A stretch of 37,143 bases of DNA from VRUE01 sp035556755. GTDB lineage: Bacteria > Actinomycetota > Thermoleophilia > Solirubrobacterales > 70-9. The stretch spans positions 1 through 37,143 of the forward strand of contig DATMEP010000082.1 in the NCBI GenBank assembly GCA_035556755.1, in the 5' to 3' direction. Below the pieces are notes generated by a model, which saw nothing but the letters and a program-made list of their open reading frames with translations, had not been told where the DNA came from and did no database searches. Positions 25,036 to 33,085 of this stretch are shown here, piece after piece; the first letter of the stretch is position 1, and each line of letters begins with the position of its first letter. A program made the translations under genes and the position numbers.

Positions 25036-25064
25036 GAGAGGGCCGGAGAAGATCCGGCCCTCTC
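25036..25064. terminator. Strong perfect hairpin before the gene at 25086
   Basis: GAGAGGGCCGG and CCGGCCCTCTC form an 11-bp perfect stem around a 7-base loop. There is no T run on either side, so it may act as a terminator without a U tract or as an attenuator, being only 21 bases before the GTG of the next gene. Confidence 0.5.
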
Positions 25065-25085
25065 TGTGTCGGATACGGTGCGGTC

Positions 25086-26108
25086 GTGGCGAGGACGATC
25101 ACCGTTGCGGAAGGCGGCGACCCTGACGCGCCGTTTATGGCGGGACTGAAGCACCCCGACGATTTCGAGCGTCCCTGGGATAAGCGCCGTCAGGCGCAGA
25201 TCGACGTCGAGGACAGCGACGCAATTGGTGAGGTGCTCGTTCGGGGGGCCGAGGCCCTGGGGAGCGAACTCCCCGAGGACTACCCGTTCTGGCCGTTCAT
25301 CGATTTCTACGTCGAGGGTCGCGGTATCAAGTTCCGGCGAGATCTGGTGCTTGTCGATTCGAAGGGTCACGCCCGGTGGACCTATGAATGGAAGGACGAG
25401 CCCTACGGCGAGCTGATCCGCGCCCGGGAGGCGGGCGCCCTGTTGGGCGATCCCGAACGGATCTACATTCTCAGGCAGCCCGGGATCGGCAACGGTGTCC
25501 TCACCGACTTCCCCACCTGGGTCGAATTGCTGCGAATCGCCTATGAGGTCGGTGGCGCGGTGGCGCTCACGAAAGCGGGCTTCGAGTCCGTTCGAAGAAG
25601 ATTCGGAAGCTTCCAAGCTGCTGCCGAGGTCGTGCGCAAGTACGGACCCCGCTGGCGGGCGAACGGGGCGAACGCGATCTACCTCTGGGACTGGCTCCGG
25701 TGGCAGCCGTGGAAGTCCAAAGACCTCGCGCGACTACTCGGCACTACGCCCGAGGAGGCCGAGTCGATCCTGGCAAGCTTCGGTTTTGTCGAAGGCGAGG
25801 ACGGCGCGTGGTCGGAAGGGACTGACGAGGAGTCGAAGCTGCTCGCGGGGAACGCGCAGTTCATCCTGCACTCGGCCCACGCCGAACGTTCCTGGGTCGA
25901 GACGATTCTTCGCGAACGAATTGAAGAATTCGCTGAGACGGGCAGGGCGCCCGAGCTGAACTGGGGCGAGCTTCCGCAGATGCCAGTCGATCCGAAGCTA
26001 ACGGAACGGACCCGGGCCTCCGAAGAGGAGCTGCACACGCTGCGTGAGGCGGGTGGCAAAGCGCGCTACTGGATACATGAGCTTCGCCGCCGCTTTGGTG
26101 GCGGTTAG
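25086..26108 (+). CDS. Unknown protein at the end of the island
   Basis: A 340-aa soluble protein starting at GTG 25086. Residues 60-120 contain beta-rich sequence with several Trp and acidic residues (FWPFIDFYVEGRGIKFRRDL, then VDSKGHARWTYEWKDEPYGE). The middle has helix-turn-helix-like sequence (WKSKDLARLLGTTPEEAESI, near residues 211-230). The C-terminus is helical. The family is not recognised; a DNA-binding regulator or nuclease is possible but no catalytic set is evident. It is directly followed by a truncated transglycosylase frame. Confidence 0.6.
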   Translation: MARTITVAEGGDPDAPFMAGLKHPDDFERPWDKRRQAQIDVEDSDAIGEVLVRGAEALGSELPEDYPFWPFIDFYVEGRGIKFRRDLVLVDSKGHARWTYEWKDEPYGELIRAREAGALLGDPERIYILRQPGIGNGVLTDFPTWVELLRIAYEVGGAVALTKAGFESVRRRFGSFQAAAEVVRKYGPRWRANGANAIYLWDWLRWQPWKSKDLARLLGTTPEEAESILASFGFVEGEDGAWSEGTDEESKLLAGNAQFILHSAHAERSWVETILRERIEEFAETGRAPELNWGELPQMPVDPKLTERTRASEEELHTLREAGGKARYWIHELRRRFGGG

Positions 26109-26172
26109 AGCGGTCCGCCGAGGATCTCGTTCGAAGCTGACCAAACCGAGCCACGCACTCCCTTCGGAAACG

Positions 26173-26730
26173 GTGCGCAACACCTGGGAGGCCTGGCACT
26201 ACGGCTTCACACAGGGCCCGCCGCCCTGCTCGGATGCAGGCAACTCAGTCGGCGGGGGCGGGGGAGACGGTGCCGTTGCCGGCTCTGGCGGGCTGCCCTC
26301 CTTTGTCCCGCCGCGCTATCGGACGGACCTGCTGCAGGCAGCGACTCGCTGGAACGTCTCCGCCGCCCTGCTTGCGGCGCAACTGATGGCCGAGTCGAAC
26401 TTCAACCCCTACGCGACCTCGCCCGCCGGTGCCCAGGGCATCGCCCAGTTCATCCCGAGCACGGCGGCGGCCTACGGCCTTCACGACCCCTTCGACCCCG
26501 ACGCGGCGATCGATGCCCAGGCCCACCTGATGTCCGACCTCTTGGGTCTGTTCGATGGCGCCCCGGCCCTCGCCCTCGCTGCCTATAACGCTGGCCCAGC
26601 TCCGGTCGAAGCTTGCGACTGCGTCCCCCCCTACCCTGAGACCCAGGCCTACGTAAGCCGCATCCTGGCCCTTCTCAACGGCGCCGGCGCTCTAGTCGTG
26701 CCGAGCTTCGAAGTGAGGCTCGTCGCATGA
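26173..26730 (+). CDS. Lytic transglycosylase, probably 5'-truncated VirB1-like gene
   Basis: Residues from VPPRYRTDLLQAATRWNVSA onward form a classic SLT domain: AESNFNPYATSPAGAQGIAQ with the catalytic Glu, FIPSTAAAYGL, and ALAAYNAGPAPV, then a YVSRILALL end. A short N-terminal PPPCSD and Gly-rich linker precede it. There is no signal peptide or membrane segment after any in-frame start, although this class acts outside the cell; the frame simply runs back into the gene ending at 26108. The 5' part was probably lost when the island joined here. GTG 26173 is a guess for the start. It is a different SLT subtype from the hydrolase at 3376. Confidence 0.65.
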   Translation: MRNTWEAWHYGFTQGPPPCSDAGNSVGGGGGDGAVAGSGGLPSFVPPRYRTDLLQAATRWNVSAALLAAQLMAESNFNPYATSPAGAQGIAQFIPSTAAAYGLHDPFDPDAAIDAQAHLMSDLLGLFDGAPALALAAYNAGPAPVEACDCVPPYPETQAYVSRILALLNGAGALVVPSFEVRLVA

Positions 26731-26739
26731 TGCACGTTC

Positions 26740-26757
26740 ATACACCAACAGGTGTAT
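26740..26757. promoter_or_regulatory. Palindromic operator of the vapBC operon
   Basis: ATACACC-AACA-GGTGTAT is a perfect 7-bp inverted repeat 11 bases before the VapB start. TATCCT at 26755-26760 is a fair -10 box overlapping its right arm, which would put the transcript start almost at the GTG (leaderless). VapB proteins bind such palindromes to repress their own operon. Confidence 0.6.
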
Positions 26758-26768
26758 CCTTGGTTCCG

Positions 26769-26978
26769 GTGTCGCGAACGAACATCGAGATCGACGACGA
26801 GCTGATCGAGCGCGCGATGCGGATCTACCGCCTGCGCAGCAAGAGAGAGGCGGTCGACTATGCCCTTCGCAAACTCGTCGGCGGCATGAGTCGCGAGGAA
26901 GCGCTCGCCATGGAGGGACGCGGCTGGAGCGGCGATCTCGAAGAGATTCGTTCGGGCCAGGAGATACCCGAGCTGTGA
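26769..26978 (+). CDS. vapB: VapB-type antitoxin (ribbon-helix-helix)
   Basis: A 69-aa antitoxin. The N-terminus SRTNIEIDDELIERAMRIY with KREAVDYALRKLVG is the ribbon-helix-helix DNA-binding form of the VapB family; the C-terminal part (residues 40-69) would wrap the toxin. GTG 26769 is preferred over the ATG at 26727 because the conserved part starts here and the palindrome would otherwise lie inside the gene. Its stop overlaps the toxin start by four bases, giving coupled expression. Confidence 0.85.
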   Translation: MSRTNIEIDDELIERAMRIYRLRSKREAVDYALRKLVGGMSREEALAMEGRGWSGDLEEIRSGQEIPEL

Positions 26979-27388
26979 TCCTCATTGACAGCTCCGCCTG
27001 GATCGAGTTCCTGCGCGAGACCGGGAGTCCGGCGCATCGGGAGGTGCACTCCGCGCTGAGGAACGATCAGGCCGCCTGGACGGACGCTGTCGCCATGGAG
27101 CTCCTGGCAGGAGCGCGCGGCGACACCGAGCGCGAGGACATGCGGCGCCTCCTTTACGGACGACATTTCCTCGGCGTCGAAGGTCCGGCCGATTTCGAAG
27201 ACGCCGCCGAGCTGTTCCGGACCTGCCGTCGAGGTGGCGAGATGCCCCGTCAACTGACCGACTGCCTGATCGCGGTCGTCGCGATGCGCAACGAAGCGGA
27301 GCTGCTCTGCTGTGACGCAGACTTCCAAGTCATCGCTCGCCATGCGCCGCTGCGCCTCGCCCGCGCGTCGGGAGCCCGGCCCGTCTAG
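26975..27388 (+). CDS. vapC: VapC-type PIN-domain toxin ribonuclease
   Basis: A 137-aa PIN-domain RNase, the toxin of the pair. Acidic active-site residues are visible in LIDSSAWIEFL (Asp), AVAMELLAGA (Glu), LTDCLIAVVA (Asp) and CCDADFQVIA (Asp). VapC toxins cleave specific tRNAs or rRNA to stop growth when the antitoxin is lost. It starts with GTG 26975. The pair sits at the island/chromosome border, where addiction modules often stabilise mobile DNA. Confidence 0.88.
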   Translation: MILIDSSAWIEFLRETGSPAHREVHSALRNDQAAWTDAVAMELLAGARGDTEREDMRRLLYGRHFLGVEGPADFEDAAELFRTCRRGGEMPRQLTDCLIAVVAMRNEAELLCCDADFQVIARHAPLRLARASGARPV

Positions 27389-27400
27389 ACTTCCGGACCG

Positions 27401-27871
27401 ATGGCGACTATCGAGATAGAGGGCGTCGAGGGAATGCAGGGCGTGCTCGGTCAGGAGATCGGGCCGAGCGAGTGGCGCACCGTCACCCAGGAGGACATCG
27501 ACACCTTTGCCCGCATCTCCGGCGACGATCAGTGGATCCACGTCGACGTCGAGCGGGCGAAGACGGAGAGCCCCTTCGGGACGACGATCGCCCACGGCAA
27601 CCTCACCCTCTCGCTGGTCGACGGCTTCCGCAAAGAGCTGATCTCCTCGAGCGGCTTCGTGCTGGGCGTCAACTACGGCTGGGACAAGATCCGCTTCCCC
27701 GCCCCGGTCCCCGTGGATTCCAAAGTTCGCGGTCGCGCCGAGGTCGTCTCGATGGAGGACAAGGGCGGCGGCTGGTACCAGGTCGTCACCCGCTTCACCC
27801 TCGAGGTCGAGGGCAACGAGAAGCCGTGCTTCGTGGGCGACAGCGTCACCCGCGTGATGGCGCCTGGTTGA
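27401..27871 (+). CDS. MaoC-like hydratase/dehydratase
   Basis: A 156-aa single hot-dog protein of the MaoC dehydratase family, acting on enoyl- or hydroxyacyl-CoA type substrates. The motif DDQWIHVDVERAKTESPFGT followed by TIAHGNLTLSL matches the hydratase motif with its Asp and His. The end is the usual beta strand (FVGDSVTRVM). It begins 12 bases after vapC, but gene type and codon use suggest it is the first chromosomal gene to the right of the island. The neighbouring crotonase suggests shared fatty-acid metabolism. Confidence 0.88.
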   Translation: MATIEIEGVEGMQGVLGQEIGPSEWRTVTQEDIDTFARISGDDQWIHVDVERAKTESPFGTTIAHGNLTLSLVDGFRKELISSSGFVLGVNYGWDKIRFPAPVPVDSKVRGRAEVVSMEDKGGGWYQVVTRFTLEVEGNEKPCFVGDSVTRVMAPG

Positions 27872-27884
27872 CCAAGACCAGGCG
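27861..27884. terminator. Hairpin overlapping the MaoC stop codon
   Basis: CGCCTGGT and ACCAGGCG form an 8-bp perfect stem with an 8-base loop that contains the TGA. No T run follows. It probably marks the end of transcription toward the convergent cupredoxin gene. Confidence 0.4.
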
Positions 27885-27976
27885 GTCGCTGGCCAAGCAG
27901 ATCAAGGACGCAGGGAGCGTGGCGTGCTCTGCACGCGAGCGACCGAGGACGCGGATATGCGCCAGCCAGAGGCCGC

Positions 27977-28420
27977 CTATTCGGCGGTGAGCGTGCCTTC
28001 CATGCCCGCTTCGCGGTGGCCGGGGACCGAGCAGTAGAAGGTGTATTCGCCTGGTTTCAGGTCTTTGACGTCGGCGCTGGTCGAGCTTTCGGTGATCACA
28101 TCCGTACCGCCGACCTCGCTGCCGCTCGCGTCTTCGATCACGACGTCGTGGGCCACCGGCTGCGGGTTTTTGAAGTCGATCGTCACGGCGCCGGCTTTCG
28201 CCGAGGCTTCGTCGGTCGTGTAGGCGAGGCCGCCGGCCGGGTCCGCTTCGAACGCGACCGTCGCGCTGGCTCCTCCGCCGTTTGCTCCTCCACCGGTGGC
28301 GGCGCCGTTGGTCGCCTGGCCGCCGGTGTCGGTCGTGGTGGTTCCGTCATCGTCATCGCCGCAGGCGACGAGCGCGGCGGAGACGAGGACGAGGACGAGC
28401 AGGGAGACGACCTTTTTCAT
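27977..28420 (-). CDS. Cupredoxin (plastocyanin-like) lipoprotein
   Basis: A 147-aa exported copper protein. The signal peptide ends in a lipobox (ALVAC), so the Cys at residue 20 is probably lipidated and the protein is anchored outside the membrane. A Thr/Gly/Asn-rich linker is followed by a cupredoxin domain with the type 1 copper ligands: His in PVAHDVVIED and Cys, His and Met in YTFYCSVPGHREAGMEG. Likely an electron carrier in respiration or copper handling. A purine-rich AGGAAAGGA lies upstream of the ATG. Confidence 0.88.
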   Translation of the reverse strand: MKKVVSLLVLVLVSAALVACGDDDDGTTTTDTGGQATNGAATGGGANGGGASATVAFEADPAGGLAYTTDEASAKAGAVTIDFKNPQPVAHDVVIEDASGSEVGGTDVITESSTSADVKDLKPGEYTFYCSVPGHREAGMEGTLTAE

Positions 28421-28496
28421 CAGCGAATCCTTTCCTGGGAGGAGAAGCTCTCAAAAGACTCTAACCGGATCTCGGCCCGGAAAAGTGGAGCGAAGC

Positions 28497-29321
28497 TCAG
28501 CGACCCTCGAACACCGGCTTCTCGCCGCCGAAGAACGCCTTCACCCCGGCCCGCAGGTCCTCGGTGGCCATGCTGTCGGCGATCCCGTGCCGCTCCAGCT
28601 GCAGGTGCTCGGTGATGCTGTTCTCGATGCTCTGGTGGCAGAGCAGTTTCGCCATCTTCACGTAGTGGGGCGCCTTCGCGGCCAGCTTCTCGGCCTTGGC
28701 CCGCGCGGCCTCCATCAGGTCGTCGGGCGCCACGACCTCCGATACCAGGCCCTCCTCGAGCGCTTCGGCCGCCTTCATGTTGGGGTCTTCGAGCAGGATT
28801 TCCAGCGCCCGGCTGGGCCCTACCACCCGCGGCAGGAAGTAGGTCATGCCGCCGTCGGGCGAGGCGCCGATGCGGCCGTATGCGGGGGCGAGGAAGACCG
28901 CCTCCGAGGCGATGCGGATGTCGCAGGCGAGGGCCAGCGAGAAGCCGGCGCCCGCGGCCGGGCCGTTGATCGCGCAGATCACCGGGTAGGGGATCCGGCG
29001 CAGGTCGACGATCGCGGTGTGCAGTGCCTCGGCGCCGCGCCGCACGTTTGCCGGCAGGTCGATCGAGTCGTCTTCGGCTCCCGTTTTGAACCAGTTGATG
29101 TCGCCGCCGGAGCAGAAGGCTTTGCCGGCCCCGGTGACGATCAGCCCCCGCAACGGCGCCTCGTCGGCAAACCAGGCGAACGCGGTCCCCAGCTCGCCGA
29201 TCATCTCCGGGCTCATCGCGTTGAAGGCGTCGGGCCGGTCGAGGGTGAGGGTGCCGATCTGGCCGTCGACCTCGATGCGCAGCGTCATCAGCTCGGGCGG
29301 GTTCAGGGTCTGGGTGGGCAT
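28497..29321 (-). CDS. Enoyl-CoA hydratase/isomerase family protein, PaaG-like
   Basis: A 274-aa crotonase. The oxyanion-hole regions (AFCSGGDINWF and NGPAAGAGFSLALACD) are present. The two Glu residues of true hydratases are not: the first position is Ser (GFSLA), and the second region reads FLAPAYGRIG. The segment ASPDGGMTYFLPRVVG keeps the Asp found in PaaG-type isomerases. An isomerase-like or other crotonase activity is therefore more likely than enoyl-CoA hydration. An alternative start is the ATG 11 codons downstream (MTLRIEV). It is divergent from uvrC with only 59 bp between them. Confidence 0.85.
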   Translation of the reverse strand: MPTQTLNPPELMTLRIEVDGQIGTLTLDRPDAFNAMSPEMIGELGTAFAWFADEAPLRGLIVTGAGKAFCSGGDINWFKTGAEDDSIDLPANVRRGAEALHTAIVDLRRIPYPVICAINGPAAGAGFSLALACDIRIASEAVFLAPAYGRIGASPDGGMTYFLPRVVGPSRALEILLEDPNMKAAEALEEGLVSEVVAPDDLMEAARAKAEKLAAKAPHYVKMAKLLCHQSIENSITEHLQLERHGIADSMATEDLRAGVKAFFGGEKPVFEGR

Positions 29322-29380
29322 CTCACTCTCCGTCTTTGGCGTCGGGTTGGCCGGGTGGCCAGGAGCCTACTCTTTGACCG

Positions 29381-31258
29381 ATGAGCGATAGGAACGCAGA
29401 GCCCCCGCGCGAGGAGCGGATCGCCCAGCAGCGTCGCGACCTGCCCGATTCCGCCGGCGTCTACCTCTTCCACGACGCCCGCGACGAGCTGCTCTACGTC
29501 GGCAAGGCCCGCTCGATCCGCAAACGGGTTGCCTCCCACTTCTCCGGCGGCGAGCCCCGCCTCACCTCGCGAGTCGACCGGATCGAGTTCCTCGTCACCG
29601 CCAACGAGGCTGAGGCGCTGCTCGCGGAGCAGAGCTTCATCAAGCGTCACCGGCCCCGCTTCAACATCCGCCTGCGCGACGACAAGTCCTACCCCTACGT
29701 CTGCGTCAGCCTCGACGAGGACTATCCGCGCGTCTACTTCACCCGTGAGAAGCACCGCGCCGGCCGCGCCTACTTCGGTCCTTTCTCGAGCGCCAAGCGA
29801 GTCAGGGAGACGCTCGACCTGCTCGGCAAGCTGTTCCAGTTCCGCACCTGCGAGGGGGCGGAGCCGGGCCGCCGCTCCGGCAGCCCCTGCCTCGACTACT
29901 ACATCAAGCGCTGCCGGGCGCCCTGCGTCGGCTATGTGAGCAAGGAGGAGTACCGGCGCAACATCGACGTGATCGTCGACTTCCTCTCCGGCCGCTACCG
30001 CCAGGTCGAGGCCGACGAGCAGGAGAAGATGGACGGTGCCGCGGCCGCCCGCGAGTTCGAGCGCGCCGCCCTGCACCGCGACCGGCTCAAGGCGATCCGG
30101 TCGCTGTTCGAGCGCCAGCGCGTCGCCGGCGGCTCGGTCGGCGCGATCGACCTGATCGGGGTCGCGGCTGAGGCGACCGACGCCAACGCCCAGGTCTTCC
30201 AGGTGCGCGACGGCATCCTCGCCGAGCGGCAGAGCTTCTACCTCGACAACCAGGCCGCGCGGGAGGTCGCCGAGGTCGCCGAGGAGTTCATCGGCCAGTA
30301 CTACTCGGCTTCGCCGGCTGTGCCGAGGACGATCGTCGTCGGCCCCTACCTGGCCGAGCGCGCCGAGCTGCTGGCAGCGGCGCTGAGCGAGAAGCGCGGC
30401 GCCCCGGTCGAGGTGAGGGTCGCCGAGCGCGGGGACAAGCGCCGCCTTCGTGAGCTGGCCGAGCGCAACGCCCGCCTCGCCCTCGATCAGGACCGGCTGC
30501 GGCGTGAGCACCGGCGCCAGCGGCGGGTCGACTCGCTGGCGGACCTGCGCGAGGCGCTGGGGATGGAGGAGCTGCCGATTCGAATCGAGGGTTTCGACAT
30601 CTCGAACATCGGCGGCGAGCACACGGTCGCCTCGATGGTCGTCTTCGAGGGCGGCGCCACCAAGAAGGCCGACTACCGCCGCTTCAAAGTGCGCGGCGCT
30701 CGCGACAACGGGTCCGACGACTTCGCTTCCATGGAAGAGGTGCTGGGCCGTCGCATAAACCGCTACTTGGAGCAGGCAGACCTCTCGCCCCACGACGGCA
30801 AGCGCGACGAGAGCTTCGCCTCGCTCCCCTCGCTCGTCGTCATCGACGGCGGCAAGGGCCAGCTCGCCGCCGGCATGCGCGTCCTGCGTCCCTTCGTCGA
30901 GCGCGGCGCGACGGTGGTCTCCCTCGCCAAGCGCGAGGAGGAGGTCTACGTCCCCGGCCGGCCGGCGCCGATCGATTTGCCAGCCGAGTCGGAGGCCTCG
31001 AAGCTGCTGCAGCGGGTCCGCGACGAGGCGCACCGGTTCGCGATCGACCACCACCGCGGCCGCCGCGACCGGGCGATGACCGGCTCGGTGCTGGACGACC
31101 TGAAGGGCGTCGGCCCGGTGCGCAAGCGGGCGCTGCTGCAGCACTTCGGCTCGCCGGAGCGCTTCCTGGCGGCGAGCCGCGAGGAGCTGGAGGCGGTCCC
31201 CGGCGTGCCCGGCAAGCTGGCCCGCGAGATCCACGAGCAGCTGCACAGGATCGGCTGA
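29381..31258 (+). CDS. uvrC: Excinuclease ABC subunit C
   Basis: A 625-aa nucleotide-excision repair nuclease that makes both cuts around a lesion in the UvrB-DNA complex. Domains in order: GIY-YIG nuclease (SAGVYLFHDARDELLYVGKA), a Cys cluster (TCEGAEP and CLDYYIKRCRAPC), a UVR motif that binds UvrB (EKMDGAAAAREFERAALHRD), the RNase H-like second nuclease domain (EGFDISNIGGEHTVASMVVF, then VVIDGGKGQL), and a C-terminal double helix-hairpin-helix (LDDLKGVGPVRKRALLQHFG, EAVPGVPGKLA). Length and motifs are normal. rapZ starts three bases after the stop. Confidence 0.97.
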   Translation: MSDRNAEPPREERIAQQRRDLPDSAGVYLFHDARDELLYVGKARSIRKRVASHFSGGEPRLTSRVDRIEFLVTANEAEALLAEQSFIKRHRPRFNIRLRDDKSYPYVCVSLDEDYPRVYFTREKHRAGRAYFGPFSSAKRVRETLDLLGKLFQFRTCEGAEPGRRSGSPCLDYYIKRCRAPCVGYVSKEEYRRNIDVIVDFLSGRYRQVEADEQEKMDGAAAAREFERAALHRDRLKAIRSLFERQRVAGGSVGAIDLIGVAAEATDANAQVFQVRDGILAERQSFYLDNQAAREVAEVAEEFIGQYYSASPAVPRTIVVGPYLAERAELLAAALSEKRGAPVEVRVAERGDKRRLRELAERNARLALDQDRLRREHRRQRRVDSLADLREALGMEELPIRIEGFDISNIGGEHTVASMVVFEGGATKKADYRRFKVRGARDNGSDDFASMEEVLGRRINRYLEQADLSPHDGKRDESFASLPSLVVIDGGKGQLAAGMRVLRPFVERGATVVSLAKREEEVYVPGRPAPIDLPAESEASKLLQRVRDEAHRFAIDHHRGRRDRAMTGSVLDDLKGVGPVRKRALLQHFGSPERFLAASREELEAVPGVPGKLAREIHEQLHRIG

Positions 31259-31261
31259 GCC

Positions 31262-32206
31262 ATGGCGAGGGCAGCGAAAAAGGGCGTGGACGGCGACGGC
31301 GTCGCCGGCCGGGGTGTGACGCTGATCGTCATCACCGGCCACTCTGGGGCGGGCAAGTCGGAGGCGATCGCCGCCTTCGAGGACGGCGGCTACTTCTGCG
31401 TCGACAACCTGCCACCGCGGATGATCGGCGGCCTCGGCGAGCTGTTCCGCCACGAAGGCAGCGGCGTCGAGCGCGCTGCGGTCGTCTCCGACGTGCGCGG
31501 GGGTGAGTACTTCGAGGACCTGATCCAGGTGCTCGACGACCTGCAGACGGACGGGCTGAAGCCGATGTTGCTCTTCCTCGAGGCCGACGAGGAGACCCTG
31601 CTCGACCGCTACAAGGAGACGCGCCGACGGCACCCGCTTGCCCCGGAGGGCCGGATCGTCGACGGGATCCGGGCCGAGCGGGAGCTGCTGTCGCCGCTGC
31701 GGGCCCGCGCCGACGTCGTGATGGACACCAGCGGGCTGACCGGCGGCCTGCTGCGGCGGCGGATCGCCGAGGAGATGCTCGACGGCCAGGACGGCGGCAA
31801 GCTGGCGCTGACCCTGCTCACCTTCGGCTTCAAGAACGGCCCGCCGCGCGACGCCGACCTCACCCTCGACGTCCGCTTTCTGCCCAACCCCCACTACGTC
31901 GACGTGCTGCGGCCGCTGACCGGCCTCGACGAGGCGGTCCGCGAGTACGTCGAGTCGGGGACGCAGGCGGGCGAGTTCTACGGCCGGCTGCTGCCGTTGC
32001 TCGAGTTCCTCGTCCCCGCTTACGTCACCGAGGGCAAGAGCCACCTGACGATCGCGGTCGGCTGCACCGGCGGCCGGCACCGCTCGGTGACCGTCGCCGA
32101 CCGCATCCGCCGCGACCTGGAGGAACGCGACGATGTGATCGTGCGGGTCAAGCACCGCGACGTCGAGCTGGACGCTGCGGGGCAGGCCGAGCCGCCCCGC
32201 CCCTAG
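31262..32206 (+). CDS. rapZ: RNase adapter / nucleotide-binding protein RapZ (YvcJ)
   Basis: A 314-aa RapZ-family protein. The N-terminal P-loop is VITGHSGAGKSEAI, followed by GYFCVDNLPPRMI; the C-terminal domain has FGFKNGPPRDADL, FLPNPHYVDVLRPLTGLDE and the conserved GCTGGRHRSVTVADRI. In enteric bacteria RapZ controls amino-sugar synthesis through small RNAs; in Gram-positives it binds nucleotides and its role is less clear. It follows uvrC directly, as in most actinobacteria, but yvcK and whiA do not follow it here. Confidence 0.95.
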   Translation: MARAAKKGVDGDGVAGRGVTLIVITGHSGAGKSEAIAAFEDGGYFCVDNLPPRMIGGLGELFRHEGSGVERAAVVSDVRGGEYFEDLIQVLDDLQTDGLKPMLLFLEADEETLLDRYKETRRRHPLAPEGRIVDGIRAERELLSPLRARADVVMDTSGLTGGLLRRRIAEEMLDGQDGGKLALTLLTFGFKNGPPRDADLTLDVRFLPNPHYVDVLRPLTGLDEAVREYVESGTQAGEFYGRLLPLLEFLVPAYVTEGKSHLTIAVGCTGGRHRSVTVADRIRRDLEERDDVIVRVKHRDVELDAAGQAEPPRP

Positions 32207-32218
32207 AATCGGCGAGCT

Positions 32219-33085
32219 TTGTCCGATTCCGCACCCGTCATCTCGGCCCGTGGCCTGAGCAAGAGCTACGGCGACGTCGAGGCGGTGCGCGGCATCGACC
32301 TCGAGGTGCGGCGGGGGGAAATCTTCGCCTTCCTCGGTCCCAACGGCGCCGGCAAGACGACGACGGTCGAGATCCTCGAGGGCTACCGCGGCCGCAGCGG
32401 GGGCGAGGTGAGCGTGCTCGGCGAGGACCCGCAGCGTGCCGGTCGCGGCTGGCGCGAGCGGATCGGGATCGTCCTGCAGAGCGGCCGCCCCGACCCCTAC
32501 CTGACCGTGCGCGAGTCGCTCAGCCTCTTCGCCGGCTACTACCGGGCGCCGCGGCCGATCGAGGAGACGATCGAGCTGGTCGGCCTGGGGGAGAAGGCCG
32601 ACGCCCGGGCCAGTAGCCTCTCGGGGGGGCAGCAGCGCCGCCTCGACGTCGGCCTCGCCCTGATCGGCGACCCGGAGCTGCTCTTCCTCGACGAGCCGAC
32701 CACCGGCTTCGACCCCTCCGCGCGCCGCCAGGCGTGGGAGACGATCGCCGGCCTGCGCGACCTCGGCAAGACCGTCTTCCTCACCACCCATTACATGGAC
32801 GAGGCCCAGCGGCTCGCCGACCGGGTAGCAGTGATCGCCGAGGGTGAGGTCGTCGCTCGCGGCACCCCGGAGGATCTCGGCGACCGCGAGAGCCGGCCCT
32901 CGCGGATCGTCTACCGTCAGTCCGGTCAGCAGGTGGAGCTGGAGACGACGACGCCTGTCGAGACACTCAGCGAGCTGACCAGGCGGGCGCTGGACGAGGG
33001 AATCGAGCTCGAAGGGCTGGAGGTCACCCGGCCCAGCCTCGAGGACGTCTACCTCTCGCTGACCTCGGATGAGGCGGCCAAGTGA
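32219..33085 (+). CDS. ABC exporter ATP-binding protein
   Basis: A 288-aa ATPase of the drug/antibiotic-exporter (DrrA/CcmA-like) class. Walker A is GPNGAGKTTTVEIL, the signature is LSGGQQRRLDVGLALI, Walker B with its Glu is LLFLDEPTTGFD, and the H-loop is TTHYMDEAQRLADRVAVI. The start is TTG 32219. The last 80 residues form the usual extra domain of this class. The stop overlaps the permease GTG by four bases, so both subunits are made together. Confidence 0.93.
   Translation: MSDSAPVISARGLSKSYGDVEAVRGIDLEVRRGEIFAFLGPNGAGKTTTVEILEGYRGRSGGEVSVLGEDPQRAGRGWRERIGIVLQSGRPDPYLTVRESLSLFAGYYRAPRPIEETIELVGLGEKADARASSLSGGQQRRLDVGLALIGDPELLFLDEPTTGFDPSARRQAWETIAGLRDLGKTVFLTTHYMDEAQRLADRVAVIAEGEVVARGTPEDLGDRESRPSRIVYRQSGQQVELETTTPVETLSELTRRALDEGIELEGLEVTRPSLEDVYLSLTSDEAAK

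Noticed and set aside
29303..32791. 1162-codon open frame on the minus strand opposite uvrC, rapZ and the ABC ATPase
   Set aside because: It lies entirely opposite three clear genes, lacks domain motifs and is the usual antisense opening caused by very high GC at third codon positions.
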